Below, piece by piece: positions 1-6,154 of a stretch of DNA of 16,390 nucleotides (positions are counted from its first letter, which is position 1; each line of letters opens with the position of its first letter). The notes beneath the pieces are model-generated. The model had not been told where the DNA came from and made no database searches. It saw nothing but the letters and a program-made list of their open reading frames with translations. The DNA comes from Limnohabitans sp. (lineage in GTDB: Bacteria; Pseudomonadota; Gammaproteobacteria; Burkholderiales; Burkholderiaceae_C). Location of the stretch: the NCBI GenBank assembly GCA_018883305.1, contig VEQI01000031.1, positions 1 through 16,390 of the forward strand, in the 5' to 3' direction. The position numbers were made by a program, and so were the translations under genes.

Positions 1-285
1 GCCCATGGTGCTGGGAAAGCCCTGCGCAGTGCCGGTGTCCTTGATGGCCTGCGGGATGCCGTGCAGCCATCCTCGTGAGTGCCCTCGCGTCAATTCTTCA
101 TCACATTGACGGGCTTGTGACAACAGCGCTTCAGCAGGGGCCAGGTTGACGATGGCGTTGTAGGTGGGATTGAGCTGATTGATGCGCTGAAGATAAGCCT
201 GCATCACGTCCAAGCAAGAAACATCGCGGGCGTGAATGCGCTCGGACAGCGCGCTGGCGTTGAGGTCGGTGATGGAGTCGGTCAT
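1..285 (-). CDS. Amidase-signature family enzyme, N-terminal fragment (cut by window edge)
   Basis: The frame reads from an ATG at 285 down to the window edge, giving 95 codons of a protein that continues outside. Residues 1-60 form the helical start typical of amidase-signature hydrolases (sorting of SALSERI, YLQRIN and NAIV motifs as in GatA-like enzymes). Residues 76-95 carry GIPQAIKDT and the following Gly/Ser-containing stretch; Lys82 matches the first residue of the Ser-Ser-Lys catalytic triad of the family. The two serines would lie beyond the edge. The family hydrolyses amide bonds; the substrate cannot be told here and GatA itself is not specifically indicated. The start has no clear Shine-Dalgarno site. 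It lies 94 bases downstream of the original stop of the broken Bug gene and probably shared its transcript. Family call is firm, function open. Confidence 0.85.
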   Translation of the reverse strand, partial: MTDSITDLNASALSERIHARDVSCLDVMQAYLQRINQLNPTYNAIVNLAPAEALLSQARQCDEELTRGHSRGWLHGIPQAIKDTGTAQGFPSTMG

Positions 286-379
286 CGGGAGGTCATGTCA
301 GGTGAGGGGGCGGTGTGAAACCGCGCCACTCGGTCTACAGCCAGTGTGCCATGTACTGGCTGGTCGTGCAGCGCACCCC

Positions 380-975
380 TCATTGAGGTTGCAGATTGAT
401 GCTGCGTGCAATGCTGCGATAGCGCTCAATTTCAGTGGCATAGAACTTGTCTGGGAGAACTTCTCGCCAATCAGGTGATACAAAGAGCCCGGACCCACAC
501 TGCCGTAAGACATCGGCTGGCTGGCGTTCTTGCGGGCAAAGGCCACCAGTTCATCCACCGACTTGACGTTGAGGTTGGGGCGAACAGCCAGAATCATGTT
601 GGTGTTGACCACTTGGGCCACCAGCTTGAAATCCTCGGGCTTGTACTTTACACCCTGGATCGCCAATGGTGCCAGCACCAATTCCATGGGGGTACCCAGC
701 GCCAGCATGTAGCCGTCGGCCGGTGAGTTGATCAGCTTGCTCAGGCCAATCGAACCACCCGCGCCGCCCAGGTTGTCGATCACCATGGTCTGCCCCAGTT
801 TGGCGGCTGCGTCGGGCTGCAGTTTGCGGGCCACGAAGTCAGAGGCACCACCCGCCGGATACGGAACCACCAGGTTGAGGGTTTTGCTGGGGAAGCTCTG
901 AGCGTGCAAGGCGGTACTCAGTGACAGGGCAGCGCCCAGCGCCAGGCCCGCTTTCAAGATGGCTTTCAATGTCAT
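380..975 (-). pseudogene. Bug-type tricarboxylate-binding receptor, internally deleted and frameshifted
   Basis: From an ATG at 975, preceded by a GGAGAC ribosome site at 980-985, the protein begins with a signal peptide (residues 1-25, ending LHAQ) and a normal Bug N-terminal lobe: VPYPAGGASD near residue 37, then VIDNLGGAGG and the SYGSVGPGS loop. The good match ends at about residue 173 (GEKFS). The frame then runs through unrelated residues to a stop at 298-300. In the next frame, codons at 454-380 read PDKFYATEIERY and then a terminus ending SINLQPQ with a stop, which is a typical Bug C-terminus. About 370-390 bases, most of the C-terminal lobe, are therefore missing, and the remaining length (596 bases) is not a multiple of three. 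The repeat AGAACTT occurs at 442-448 and 456-462, at the junction. A functional receptor is very unlikely. Bug proteins are normally about 325 residues and capture carboxylates in the periplasm. Confidence 0.85.
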
Positions 976-1104
976 GGATGTCTCCGTTGTCGGTTTGTAT
1001 CAACATCCATGGTGAAGGAAGCCGCCGGATCGAACTATCGAGATTGCGCAAGCAGAGGATTCTGGTTTTCCCTGATGCATGGTCGACATGCCGTTGTGGG
1101 CTGA

Positions 1105-2010
1105 CTAAGGCTGCCCGAAAAGCCCACCAATCACCCCACGCAACCACACATTGCCCGGATCTTCATGAAACCGGCGGTGCCAATGCAGCTTGATCACACT
1201 GGCAGGCAGCGGGATGGGAAGCTTTAGCGACTTGAAATGCCCATGGCGGGCAAAGGCATCTGAAAGCTGCCCCGGGATCACGGCCAGAAAATTACCCGCT
1301 TCCAATAACGGTGGAAGCATCAAATAGGAAGGCATGTCGATGGTGGTGGTCCGCACCAGGTTTTTCTGGGCCAGGGCTTTGTCCACCAGATCTTGCACGC
1401 CAGAGGCCAAACGCACCACCAGTTGTGGCGTCTTGGCAAACAACGCCGGGGTGAGGCGTTTGCCGACCAGGGGATGGCCTGCACGCACAATGCCAACGTA
1501 TTGACGCTCGAACAAACGGCGTTGAAACAAGCTGGCCGGGAGATCTGGATAGGCGCCGATGGCCAGGTCAATGGCACCACTTTCAAGTGCCTCGGGGATT
1601 TGAGGTTGCGCCAAGAGCTTCAACTGCAACCGGATATCAGGCGCCCGCTTGGCAACCGCCAGCACGATTCGCGGCCACAACACATAGCTGCCCACATCCG
1701 AATGACAGACGGTAAACGTGCGCTTGGCATGGGCCGGGTCGAATTCGTTGGAGGAGAGCACTTTGTCTCGCACCTGCTCCAGGATGGCCGCCACGGGTTC
1801 CGTCAACGATGCCGCACGGGGCGTTGGCAGCAACCCGCGACCCGTTCTCACGAACAGCGCATCGCCCAGCATCTCGCGTAGCCGGGACAAGTTGGTGCTG
1901 ATGGCTGACTGACTCATGGCCAATTCTTGTGCGGCCAAGGTGACGCTGCGGTGTCTGAGCAGGGCGTCCAGCACGGGCAAGAGGTTGAGATCGATGTGTC
2001 TGATATCCAT
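1105..2010 (-). CDS. LysR-family transcriptional regulator
   Basis: This 301-residue protein has the usual LysR length and layout. Residues 5-64 form the winged helix-turn-helix, with SVTLAAQEL and the recognition segment SQSAISTNLSRLRE, followed by the linker helix; the rest (about 92-301) is a periplasmic-binding-like effector domain. The opening RHIDLNLL and the motif LFVRTGRGLLPTPRA are typical of the NodD/NahR/PcpR branch, whose members mostly control aromatic degradation. It is transcribed away from the Bug/amidohydrolase pair starting at 2124, the classic layout for control of a divergent operon, and it also lies upstream of the broken Bug gene and the amidase on its own strand. An AT-rich spacer with two symmetric sequences lies in front of it. 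The effector is not known; an aromatic acid is my inference. Confidence 0.93.
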   Translation of the reverse strand: MDIRHIDLNLLPVLDALLRHRSVTLAAQELAMSQSAISTNLSRLREMLGDALFVRTGRGLLPTPRAASLTEPVAAILEQVRDKVLSSNEFDPAHAKRTFTVCHSDVGSYVLWPRIVLAVAKRAPDIRLQLKLLAQPQIPEALESGAIDLAIGAYPDLPASLFQRRLFERQYVGIVRAGHPLVGKRLTPALFAKTPQLVVRLASGVQDLVDKALAQKNLVRTTTIDMPSYLMLPPLLEAGNFLAVIPGQLSDAFARHGHFKSLKLPIPLPASVIKLHWHRRFHEDPGNVWLRGVIGGLFGQP

Positions 2011-2021
2011 GGCGTTGAATT

Positions 2022-2051
2022 TGAATATTCATATTATTCTATTTGTCGAAT
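2022..2051. promoter_or_regulatory. Candidate LysR operator region between divergent genes
   Basis: The 113-base spacer between the LysR gene and the Bug gene has an AT-rich part with two symmetric elements. At 2022-2031 lies the perfect 10-base palindrome TGAATATTCA. At 2036-2051 lies ATTC-N8-GAAT, which contains the T-N11-A spacing (T2038, A2050) expected of LysR boxes. Both lie within 45 bases of the LysR start codon, where such regulators normally bind for autoregulation and divergent activation. The symmetry is seen directly; binding is inferred. Confidence 0.45.
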
Positions 2052-2123
2052 TCATGATGAAGGCTAAGCTTGCGCATCGACGACTTGCAGATGACCCTAG
2101 CGGGCATCTTCCAGGAGATTTTG

Positions 2124-3128
2124 ATGACACTGAATCGCCGCAACGCCATGGCAAGTTTGAGCTTGCTTGCTTATGGTTTGACAACATGCGCAGTCCTGCC
2201 CAACCTGGCCTTTGCCCAGGCATGGCCTGACAAACCCGTCAAGCTGATGGTGAGTGCCGCCGCTGGCTCGGCGCCCGACATCATTGCTCGCCTGATCGGC
2301 GAGCAGTTGGCGCAGGCTTGGGGGAAAGCGGTTGTGGTGGATAACCGGCCGGGTGCGGGCGGCAACCTGGGCGCACAAGCTACGGCACGCGCCGCCCCCG
2401 ATGGCTACACGTTATGGTTTGCGCACGCAACCCCCGTGGTGATGAACCAGTACCTGTTTAAGCACCCGGGCTTTGATGCCGCCAAGGACTTCACCCCCGT
2501 GGTCCGAGTCGGCATCAACCCGATGATGATTGCCGTCAACCCATCTGTGTCTGCAAAAGACCTCAAGGAACTCATTGCCCTGAGCAAGTCCAAAGGCGGA
2601 AAGATGTCGTTTGCCACCTCCGGCGCCAAAAACATTCCTCACCTGGTGGGCGAGTCGCTCAATCAAATGACCGGGGCCAACATGCTGAATATTCCCTACA
2701 AGGGCAGTCAGCAAGCCGCCCAGGATGTGGCTGCGGGCATGGCAGAGGTGTATATCGATGCTGTCCCGCCCATGATTCCGTGGATCGGGACGACCACCCC
2801 CCCCGCACGACTCAAGCCCCTGGCCGTGTTTACCCATCAGCGCCTGCCTGGATTTGAAAGCTTGCCCACCGCCAAAGAAAGTGGGACAGACCTGGTACTT
2901 CAAGGCTGGATGGGGTTTTTGGCGCCAGCAGGAACATCGACTCAGGTGGTCGACAAAGTGAACCGCGATGTCAATGCCATTTTGAAAAATCCTGACGTCA
3001 TCAGCAAACTCAAGTTGCTGGGCACGTATGAGCTGGGAAGCACCACCCCAGAGTTCGACACCTTCATCAAGGACGAACGCCGCAAATGGGAGCAAGTGGT
3101 GAAGCAAGCGAAGATCGAAGCCGAATGA
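2124..3128 (+). CDS. Bug-type tripartite tricarboxylate transporter substrate-binding protein
   Basis: I place the start at the ATG at 2124 because AGGAG at 2113-2117 sits six bases before it and the protein then begins directly with its signal peptide; a TTG at 2070 and an ATG at 2091 would add an unlikely leader. The 334-residue product has Arg-Arg at 5-6 followed by a hydrophobic stretch, so export by Tat is possible, and a cleavage region near AFAQA. The mature part shows Bug landmarks: the first loop with AAAGSAPD, VVVDNRPGAGGN, the SFATSGAKNIPH loop and IPYKGSQQA. Bug proteins capture small carboxylated or aromatic ligands in the periplasm for TctAB-type permeases, or act as sensors. 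No TctA/TctB lies in the window. The stop overlaps the next start (ATGA), so ligand capture is probably linked to the downstream hydrolase. Family certain, ligand unknown. Confidence 0.92.
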   Translation: MTLNRRNAMASLSLLAYGLTTCAVLPNLAFAQAWPDKPVKLMVSAAAGSAPDIIARLIGEQLAQAWGKAVVVDNRPGAGGNLGAQATARAAPDGYTLWFAHATPVVMNQYLFKHPGFDAAKDFTPVVRVGINPMMIAVNPSVSAKDLKELIALSKSKGGKMSFATSGAKNIPHLVGESLNQMTGANMLNIPYKGSQQAAQDVAAGMAEVYIDAVPPMIPWIGTTTPPARLKPLAVFTHQRLPGFESLPTAKESGTDLVLQGWMGFLAPAGTSTQVVDKVNRDVNAILKNPDVISKLKLLGTYELGSTTPEFDTFIKDERRKWEQVVKQAKIEAE

Positions 3129-4102
3129 GCACCGTCATGACCAACCCTCCATCACCACAGCGTATCGATACGCATCAACACATGGTTCCTCCGTTTTATG
3201 CCCAATGGCTGGCTGCCCGGGGCATCACCGCGGGAGGTTTGCCCATTCCCGAATGGACGGCGGAGGGTGCGCTGGATTTGATGGAGGCCGCTGGGGTTGC
3301 CATGGGCATGCTTTCCGTGTCCACGCCAGGTGTTCACCTGGGGGATGATGGGCAAGCGCGTGACATGGCGCGACAGGTGAATGAATTTGCGGCGTCAGTG
3401 GTTCAAAAGCACCCCAGCCGGTTTGGCTTCTTCGCCACGTTGACCCTGCCCGATGTTGAAGGCGCCATCGCAGAAGCGCGCTACGCACTGGATGTATTGA
3501 AAGCCGACGGTGTGGTCTTGTTGACCAATGTGGGCGGCGTCTATTTGGGTGCCCCTGCATGGGAGCCCTTGATGGCGGAATTGAATTCTCGCAAGGCGGT
3601 GGTGTTTGTGCATCCCTCAGACTTGCCAGGACCTGGTGTGGAAGGCATCCCGCCCTTTGCCGCCGACTTCCTGTTGGACACCACACGCACGGCCATTCAC
3701 TACGCCAAATCAGGGTGTTTGGAACGCTACCCGGACTTGAAGGTCATTCTTTCGCACGGCGGGGGCTTTGTGCCGTATGCCGCCGAGAGGATTGCACGAA
3801 TCTGCTCGCCCGATGGCGCCAATGAAGGCGGGATTGCGCGCTTACGTCAGTTCTACTTTGACACCGCGCTCTCCAGCAGCCCGTATGCCTTGCCATCGTT
3901 ATTGGCCTTTGCAGACCCCACGCACATCACCTTCGGGAGCGATTGGCCGTACGCTACCAAGGCACGCGCTCTGCATTTCACGGGGATGCTGGATGCGTTT
4001 GAGATGCCGCAAGCATTGCGAGCGGCGATACATCGGGGGAATGCGGGGCGAATCATTCCCAGGGCTATTTCTGCACCTCGCGCAACAGCTATCTCGCGTT
4101 GA
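3125..4102 (+). CDS. ACMSD-type amidohydrolase (probable metal-dependent decarboxylase or hydrolase)
   Basis: The start is the ATG at 3125 that overlaps the Bug stop as ATGA; earlier in-frame codons would lie inside the Bug gene. The 325-residue protein is an amidohydrolase-2 TIM barrel. Its metal site is complete: His17 and His19 (DTHQH), His163 (FVHPSD), His211 (ILSHGGG) and Asp273 (FGSDWP). This family includes ACMS decarboxylase, gamma-resorcylate and 6-methylsalicylate decarboxylases, 5-carboxyvanillate decarboxylase and PDC hydrolase. The N-terminal part (HMVPPFY, then LMEAAGVAMGMLSVSTPG) reminds me most of the 6-methylsalicylate decarboxylase group, but I would not assign a substrate. 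The enzyme has no signal peptide and should act in the cytoplasm. Translational coupling with the Bug gene and the divergent LysR gene suggest a small inducible unit for uptake and first attack on an aromatic acid. Confidence 0.88.
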   Translation: MSTVMTNPPSPQRIDTHQHMVPPFYAQWLAARGITAGGLPIPEWTAEGALDLMEAAGVAMGMLSVSTPGVHLGDDGQARDMARQVNEFAASVVQKHPSRFGFFATLTLPDVEGAIAEARYALDVLKADGVVLLTNVGGVYLGAPAWEPLMAELNSRKAVVFVHPSDLPGPGVEGIPPFAADFLLDTTRTAIHYAKSGCLERYPDLKVILSHGGGFVPYAAERIARICSPDGANEGGIARLRQFYFDTALSSSPYALPSLLAFADPTHITFGSDWPYATKARALHFTGMLDAFEMPQALRAAIHRGNAGRIIPRAISAPRATAISR

Positions 4103-4177
4103 GGCTGTTTAATTCATTGGCAGACTCTGCGATGGGATTGAGGTTGATAGCTGTGACATCAATATCGGGCATACCTC

Positions 4178-4987
4178 TCAGATCACAGCCCTTAAAACCT
4201 GGGCCGTTTCAACAATGAGTGGCAGTAACTTCTCCACAATGGTTGCTTCATCCCAGATCGATGTTTGAATGGTCATGCTGAGGGCGGCTTTGCACTCTCC
4301 ATGCCTGTCCCTGAGCGGGACGGCAATACCGGTCAAGCCTTGATCAAGGTTGCCCACGGAGATGCAATAGTTGTTCTTGCGCGCACTTAGAACGATCTTC
4401 TCGAATTTTTTGGGCGTGAGATGTGCGTTGCTGTTGAAGGTGGAGAACTCGTGCTCAGCAATCCATGTTTTTAAAGCATCGTCCTCTAGCGTGGACAGGA
4501 TGGCTGGGCCGGCACCCACGACGTGTGCAGGCACGCGTGCACCGGCATAAAAGCCAATGGAGACCACCCTGGGGCTGTTGCTTCTGGCCACGTAAACCAG
4601 CTCGTGACCATCCAACACAGAGACGTTGACAGTCTCTCCGGAAGACATGGCCAATCGTTGGATGAACGGCTGAACCAGGCGCGGAAGCCGGGCGCCGTCC
4701 AGGTAGCCCTGGCCCAGGCGCAAGATTCGAGGTGTGAGCCAAAAGAATTTGCCGTCGGTATCCGCATAGCCGAAATGACACAGGTTCAGCAGATAGCGCC
4801 TGGCGGCTGTTCTGGGGATACCCGTTCGATCAGCCACCTGCGTGACGGTCATGCGTCCATACTCGTCATTGAACGCTTCGATGACGGCCAGAGCCCTGCC
4901 CACACCGGTGATCAGGTCTGCGGGGTCGATCGGAAACTCTTTGGTGTGGGTCGTCGAGACCAGGGCAGAGGCACTAGGGGAAACCAT
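4178..4987 (-). CDS. IclR-family transcriptional regulator (PcaR/PobR-like)
   Basis: I use the ATG at 4987, preceded by GGTGAT, rather than the GTG three codons earlier; this gives 269 residues. After a short polar tail, residues about 26-85 form the IclR winged helix-turn-helix, with GRALAVIEAFN and the recognition part GIPRTAARRYLLNL, then the wing with LTPRILRLGQGYL. Residues about 100-265 are the effector-binding domain, with the conserved GLTGIAVPLRDRHGE and the terminal STYPE-like helices. The start of the HTH domain resembles the PcaR/PcaU/PobR branch, which responds to beta-ketoadipate pathway intermediates. It is divergent from the DctP gene with a palindrome in between (5015-5029), so it most likely controls that gene and itself. 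It converges on the amidohydrolase gene. The inducer is unknown. Confidence 0.92.
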   Translation of the reverse strand: MVSPSASALVSTTHTKEFPIDPADLITGVGRALAVIEAFNDEYGRMTVTQVADRTGIPRTAARRYLLNLCHFGYADTDGKFFWLTPRILRLGQGYLDGARLPRLVQPFIQRLAMSSGETVNVSVLDGHELVYVARSNSPRVVSIGFYAGARVPAHVVGAGPAILSTLEDDALKTWIAEHEFSTFNSNAHLTPKKFEKIVLSARKNNYCISVGNLDQGLTGIAVPLRDRHGECKAALSMTIQTSIWDEATIVEKLLPLIVETAQVLRAVI

Positions 4988-5003
4988 AGTTATCACCGTT
5001 GAT

Positions 5004-5029
5004 CGGATAAAAACGTCCGTTATTCGGAC
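5004..5029. promoter_or_regulatory. Candidate IclR operator, perfect inverted repeat with a third half-site
   Basis: Positions 5015-5029 read GTCCG-TTATT-CGGAC, a perfect 5-base inverted repeat with a 5-base spacer. A further copy of the right half, CGGAT, lies at 5004-5008, exactly 21 bases (two helical turns) before CGGAC. The architecture, a palindrome plus one extra direct half-site, resembles what is known for PcaU/PobR-type IclR regulators, whose sites have the form GTTCG-N5-CGNAC. It lies between the divergent iclR-type and DctP genes, 17 bases from the regulator's start. Confidence 0.6.
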
Positions 5030-5091
5030 ATTCTAGTCTGGGCCAATATTGAACCCGGCGTCGCGGCGGCATACAGTGTCATTTCATAACC

Positions 5092-5097
5092 GGAGAC
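5092..5097 (+). promoter_or_regulatory. Ribosome binding site deciding the TTG start of the DctP gene
   Basis: GGAGAC lies five bases before the TTG at 5103. An in-frame TTG at 5049 has no comparable site and would put an Arg-rich leader before the signal peptide. Confidence 0.7.
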
Positions 5098-5102
5098 GCA
5101 TC

Positions 5103-6119
5103 TTGAACACACTTCGCCGAATTTTTTCACTGACCCTCCTGACGGCCGCCATTGCTGCCACGGGCATTGCACACGCTGCCGAATTTGAGGCACGTACCGT
5201 CAAGTTTCCCTCTGCCAGCAACAAAGGGCACCCGCAAGTTCAAGGGGTGGAGAAATTTGCTGAGTTGATGGCCAAGAAAACGCAAGGGAAATTCAAGGTG
5301 CAAGCATTTCCTGGTGGTGCCTTGGGGCCTGATCTGCAGACGGTGGCAGCCATGCAGGGCGGAACGGTTGAAATGACGGTCATGAACGCCAGCTTGCTGG
5401 CGGGTGTGTCAAAAGAGATGGCCATCTTTGACTTTCCATTCATGTTCAACAACACCCGAGAAGCGGACGCGGTATCTGATGGTCCGGTGGGCAAAAAACT
5501 GTTGGATAAATTGCAGGAAAAAGGGCTGGTGGGCTTGGCTTATTGGGACTTGGGGTTTCGTCAAATACATACAGGCAAGAAGCCCATTGCCAAGGCGGAT
5601 GATTTCAAGGGCATGAAGATGCGCGTGATTCCAACGCCCATCTACGTGGACTTCATGAAATCCCTGGGCGCATCGCCTGTCCCCATGCCGTTTACCGAAA
5701 CCTACACCGCGATGGAGCAGGGCGCCATTGATGGCATGACCAATCCGCTGCTGAATATTCTGGATGGCAAGTATGACGAAGTGTCTAAGTACCTCACCAT
5801 CACGAACCACATGTACACGCCGCAAGCGGTGGTGGTCAGTAAAAAATTCTGGGACAAGCTGACGGCTGAAGAGCAAACGCTGATGCGTGAAGCGGCACAA
5901 GAAACAGCCATCTTTCAACGCAAGGTGGCGCGTGATGAAGCGGCCAAGGTGTTGGCAGACATCAAGAAGAAGGGCATGACGGTCTTTGAGTTGAACGCCG
6001 AGGAAATTGCCAAACTGCGAAATCGCTCCAAGCCAGTGATTGACAAATACACCAAAGAACTGGGGCCGATTGTGGATGAGATGTATGCGGCCGTGGACAA
6101 GGTGCGCAAAGCCAAGTAA
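5103..6119 (+). CDS. TRAP transporter substrate-binding protein, DctP family (orphan)
   Basis: The start is a TTG at 5103, chosen from the GGAGAC site and because the product then opens with a standard signal peptide (MNTLRRIFSLTLL..., cleavage near AHAAEF). The 338-residue protein has the DctP fold: IFDFPFMFNN in the first lobe, GFRQIHTGKKPI at the hinge, then MKMRVIPTPIYVDFM. The Arg of MKMRV is the family's carboxylate-clamping arginine. It is followed by GASPVPMPFTETYTAMEQGAIDGMTNP, split here over the hinge and ligand pocket. Such proteins bind organic acids, often aromatic or sugar acids, in the periplasm and deliver them to DctQ/DctM. Neither membrane gene lies on either side: upstream is the divergent IclR gene and downstream a convergent monooxygenase. 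It must therefore use a permease encoded elsewhere or serve another role. Likely controlled by the IclR protein through the site at 5015-5029. Confidence 0.92.
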   Translation: MNTLRRIFSLTLLTAAIAATGIAHAAEFEARTVKFPSASNKGHPQVQGVEKFAELMAKKTQGKFKVQAFPGGALGPDLQTVAAMQGGTVEMTVMNASLLAGVSKEMAIFDFPFMFNNTREADAVSDGPVGKKLLDKLQEKGLVGLAYWDLGFRQIHTGKKPIAKADDFKGMKMRVIPTPIYVDFMKSLGASPVPMPFTETYTAMEQGAIDGMTNPLLNILDGKYDEVSKYLTITNHMYTPQAVVVSKKFWDKLTAEEQTLMREAAQETAIFQRKVARDEAAKVLADIKKKGMTVFELNAEEIAKLRNRSKPVIDKYTKELGPIVDEMYAAVDKVRKAK

Positions 6120-6136
6120 GGGTGAGGTGAGTGAGC

Positions 6137-6154
6137 CGCTGCCTCAGGGCAGCG
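6137..6154. terminator. Possible bidirectional hairpin between convergent genes
   Basis: CGCTGCC-TCAG-GGCAGCG is a perfect 7-base stem with a four-base loop in the 24-base gap and overlapping the stop codon of the monooxygenase gene. It has no T-run on either strand, so it is at best a weak or Rho-assisted end for the converging DctP and monooxygenase transcripts. Confidence 0.35.

Noticed and set aside
2412..3107. Minus-strand open frame of 231 codons opposite the intact Bug gene
   Set aside because: Antisense shadow of a gene with clear family motifs.
4150..4189. Inverted repeat GCTGTGA...TCACAGC between the amidohydrolase and IclR genes as a bidirectional terminator
   Set aside because: The loop is 26 bases, one arm lies inside the IclR gene and there is no T-run.
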